DNA from: Microbacterium sp. Marseille-Q6648
GTDB taxonomy: Bacteria > Actinomycetota > Actinomycetes > Actinomycetales > Microbacteriaceae
DNA length: 64,000 bases
Assembly (NCBI RefSeq): GCF_943181415.1
Contig: NZ_CALPBZ010000001.1
Coordinates: forward strand, 248,001-312,000
Reading direction: 5' to 3'
The notes below the pieces were generated by a model, which saw only the letters and a program-made list of their open reading frames with translations, ran no database searches and was not told the DNA's origin. Made by a program: the position numbers and the translations under genes. Of this stretch, positions 63,779 through 64,000 are shown piece after piece. The first letter of the stretch is position 1; each line of letters starts with the position of its first letter.

Positions 63779-64000
63779 AGTTCCCTCACCCGCTGGCGCC
63801 GGACGATCCAGATGAACACCGGCGCGCCGACGAAAGCGGTGATGATCCCCACCGGGATCTCCTCCGGACGCGCCACCACCCGCCCGAGCACGTCACCGGC
63901 GACCAGCAGAGCGCTCCCCGCGACCGCGGCGAACGGCAGCAGCCAGCGATGATCGCTCCCCACCAGCATCCGGCACAGATGCGGGATCACGAGCCCGACG
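63775..64000 (-). CDS. fecC: Ferric-siderophore ABC transporter permease (FecC-like), partial
   Basis: The C-terminal 74 residues of a second FecCD permease; the gene begins beyond the right edge. The visible part begins with VGLVIPHLCRMLVGSDHRWLLPFAAVAGSALLVAGD, the coupling-helix region of these permeases, and ends in VPEEIP-like and FVGAPVFIWIVRRQ segments, matching the FecC/FecD end. Its stop overlaps the following permease by 4 nt. The substrate-binding lipoprotein gene is presumably further right. Confidence 0.88.
   Translation of the reverse strand, partial: VGLVIPHLCRMLVGSDHRWLLPFAAVAGSALLVAGDVLGRVVARPEEIPVGIITAFVGAPVFIWIVRRQRVREL

Overview
The window is a very GC-rich chromosomal segment of an actinobacterium, most likely a Microbacteriaceae member close to Microbacterium. 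The inference rests on actinobacterial signature genes (RbpA, WhiA, OpcA, the diheme QcrC/three-helix QcrA bc1 complex, CtaF), frequent GTG starts, many start-overlap operons, and at least a dozen genes that look leaderless. Almost all of it is core chromosome. I recognise no tRNA, rRNA, CRISPR, transposase, integrase or prophage gene.

Layout. 1-6.6 kb: respiratory chain genes (end of ctaD, ctaF; on the other strand ctaE-qcrC-qcrA-qcrB, with a rhodanese between). 6.7-11 kb: trpD, a PHP phosphoesterase, a CynX-type MFS transporter and a 5'-3' exonuclease. 11.2-15.5 kb: a tightly overlapping four-gene accessory operon for a nonulosonic-acid (sialic-acid-like) glycan: polysialyltransferase-like protein, CMP-sialate synthetase fused to a HAD phosphatase, a NeuB lacking the SAF domain, and a DUF6716-type glycosyltransferase-like protein. 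15.4-17.4 kb: two secreted proteins of atypical base composition and a noncoding repeat array. 17.4-24.9 kb: YchJ-like protein, MetP/MetS-type importer, LON-domain protein with a minisatellite tail, DUF427, an NAD(P)-binding protein, ribosomal protein S1, a GIY-YIG-like protein and a Gly-rich membrane protein. 24.9-30.8 kb: DUF4126, a histidine kinase with a degenerate GGDEF-like membrane partner, a convergent response regulator, coaE, and a second Gly-rich paralogue. 30.9-39.8 kb: uvrB, uvrA, uvrC, rapZ, whiA. 40-44.4 kb: sodA, gap-pgk-tpiA, secG, rbpA.

44.5-52.6 kb, minus strand: tkt-tal-pgi-zwf-opcA-pgl, which joins glycolysis to the oxidative and non-oxidative pentose phosphate pathway. 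53-55.4 kb: heme O synthase ctaB, a small membrane protein, and heme A synthase ctaA, which supply the oxidase encoded at the left end. 55.7-59.7 kb: an Fe-S assembly operon sufB-sufD-Rieske ferredoxin-sufC-sufT. 59.8 kb: a MalY/PatB aminotransferase. 61-64 kb: a siderophore-interacting reductase with a FecCDE-type ABC importer, cut by the right edge.

The most unusual parts are the sialic-acid-like operon with its fused NeuA-HAD enzyme, the palindrome-rich repeat array at about 16.86-17.21 kb, the Gly-rich paralogue pair, the dead GGDEF partner of the histidine kinase, the cysteine-free RbpA, and the recurring TANNNT motif 6-8 nt upstream of start codons. No homology search was run; names rest on motif recognition and gene context.
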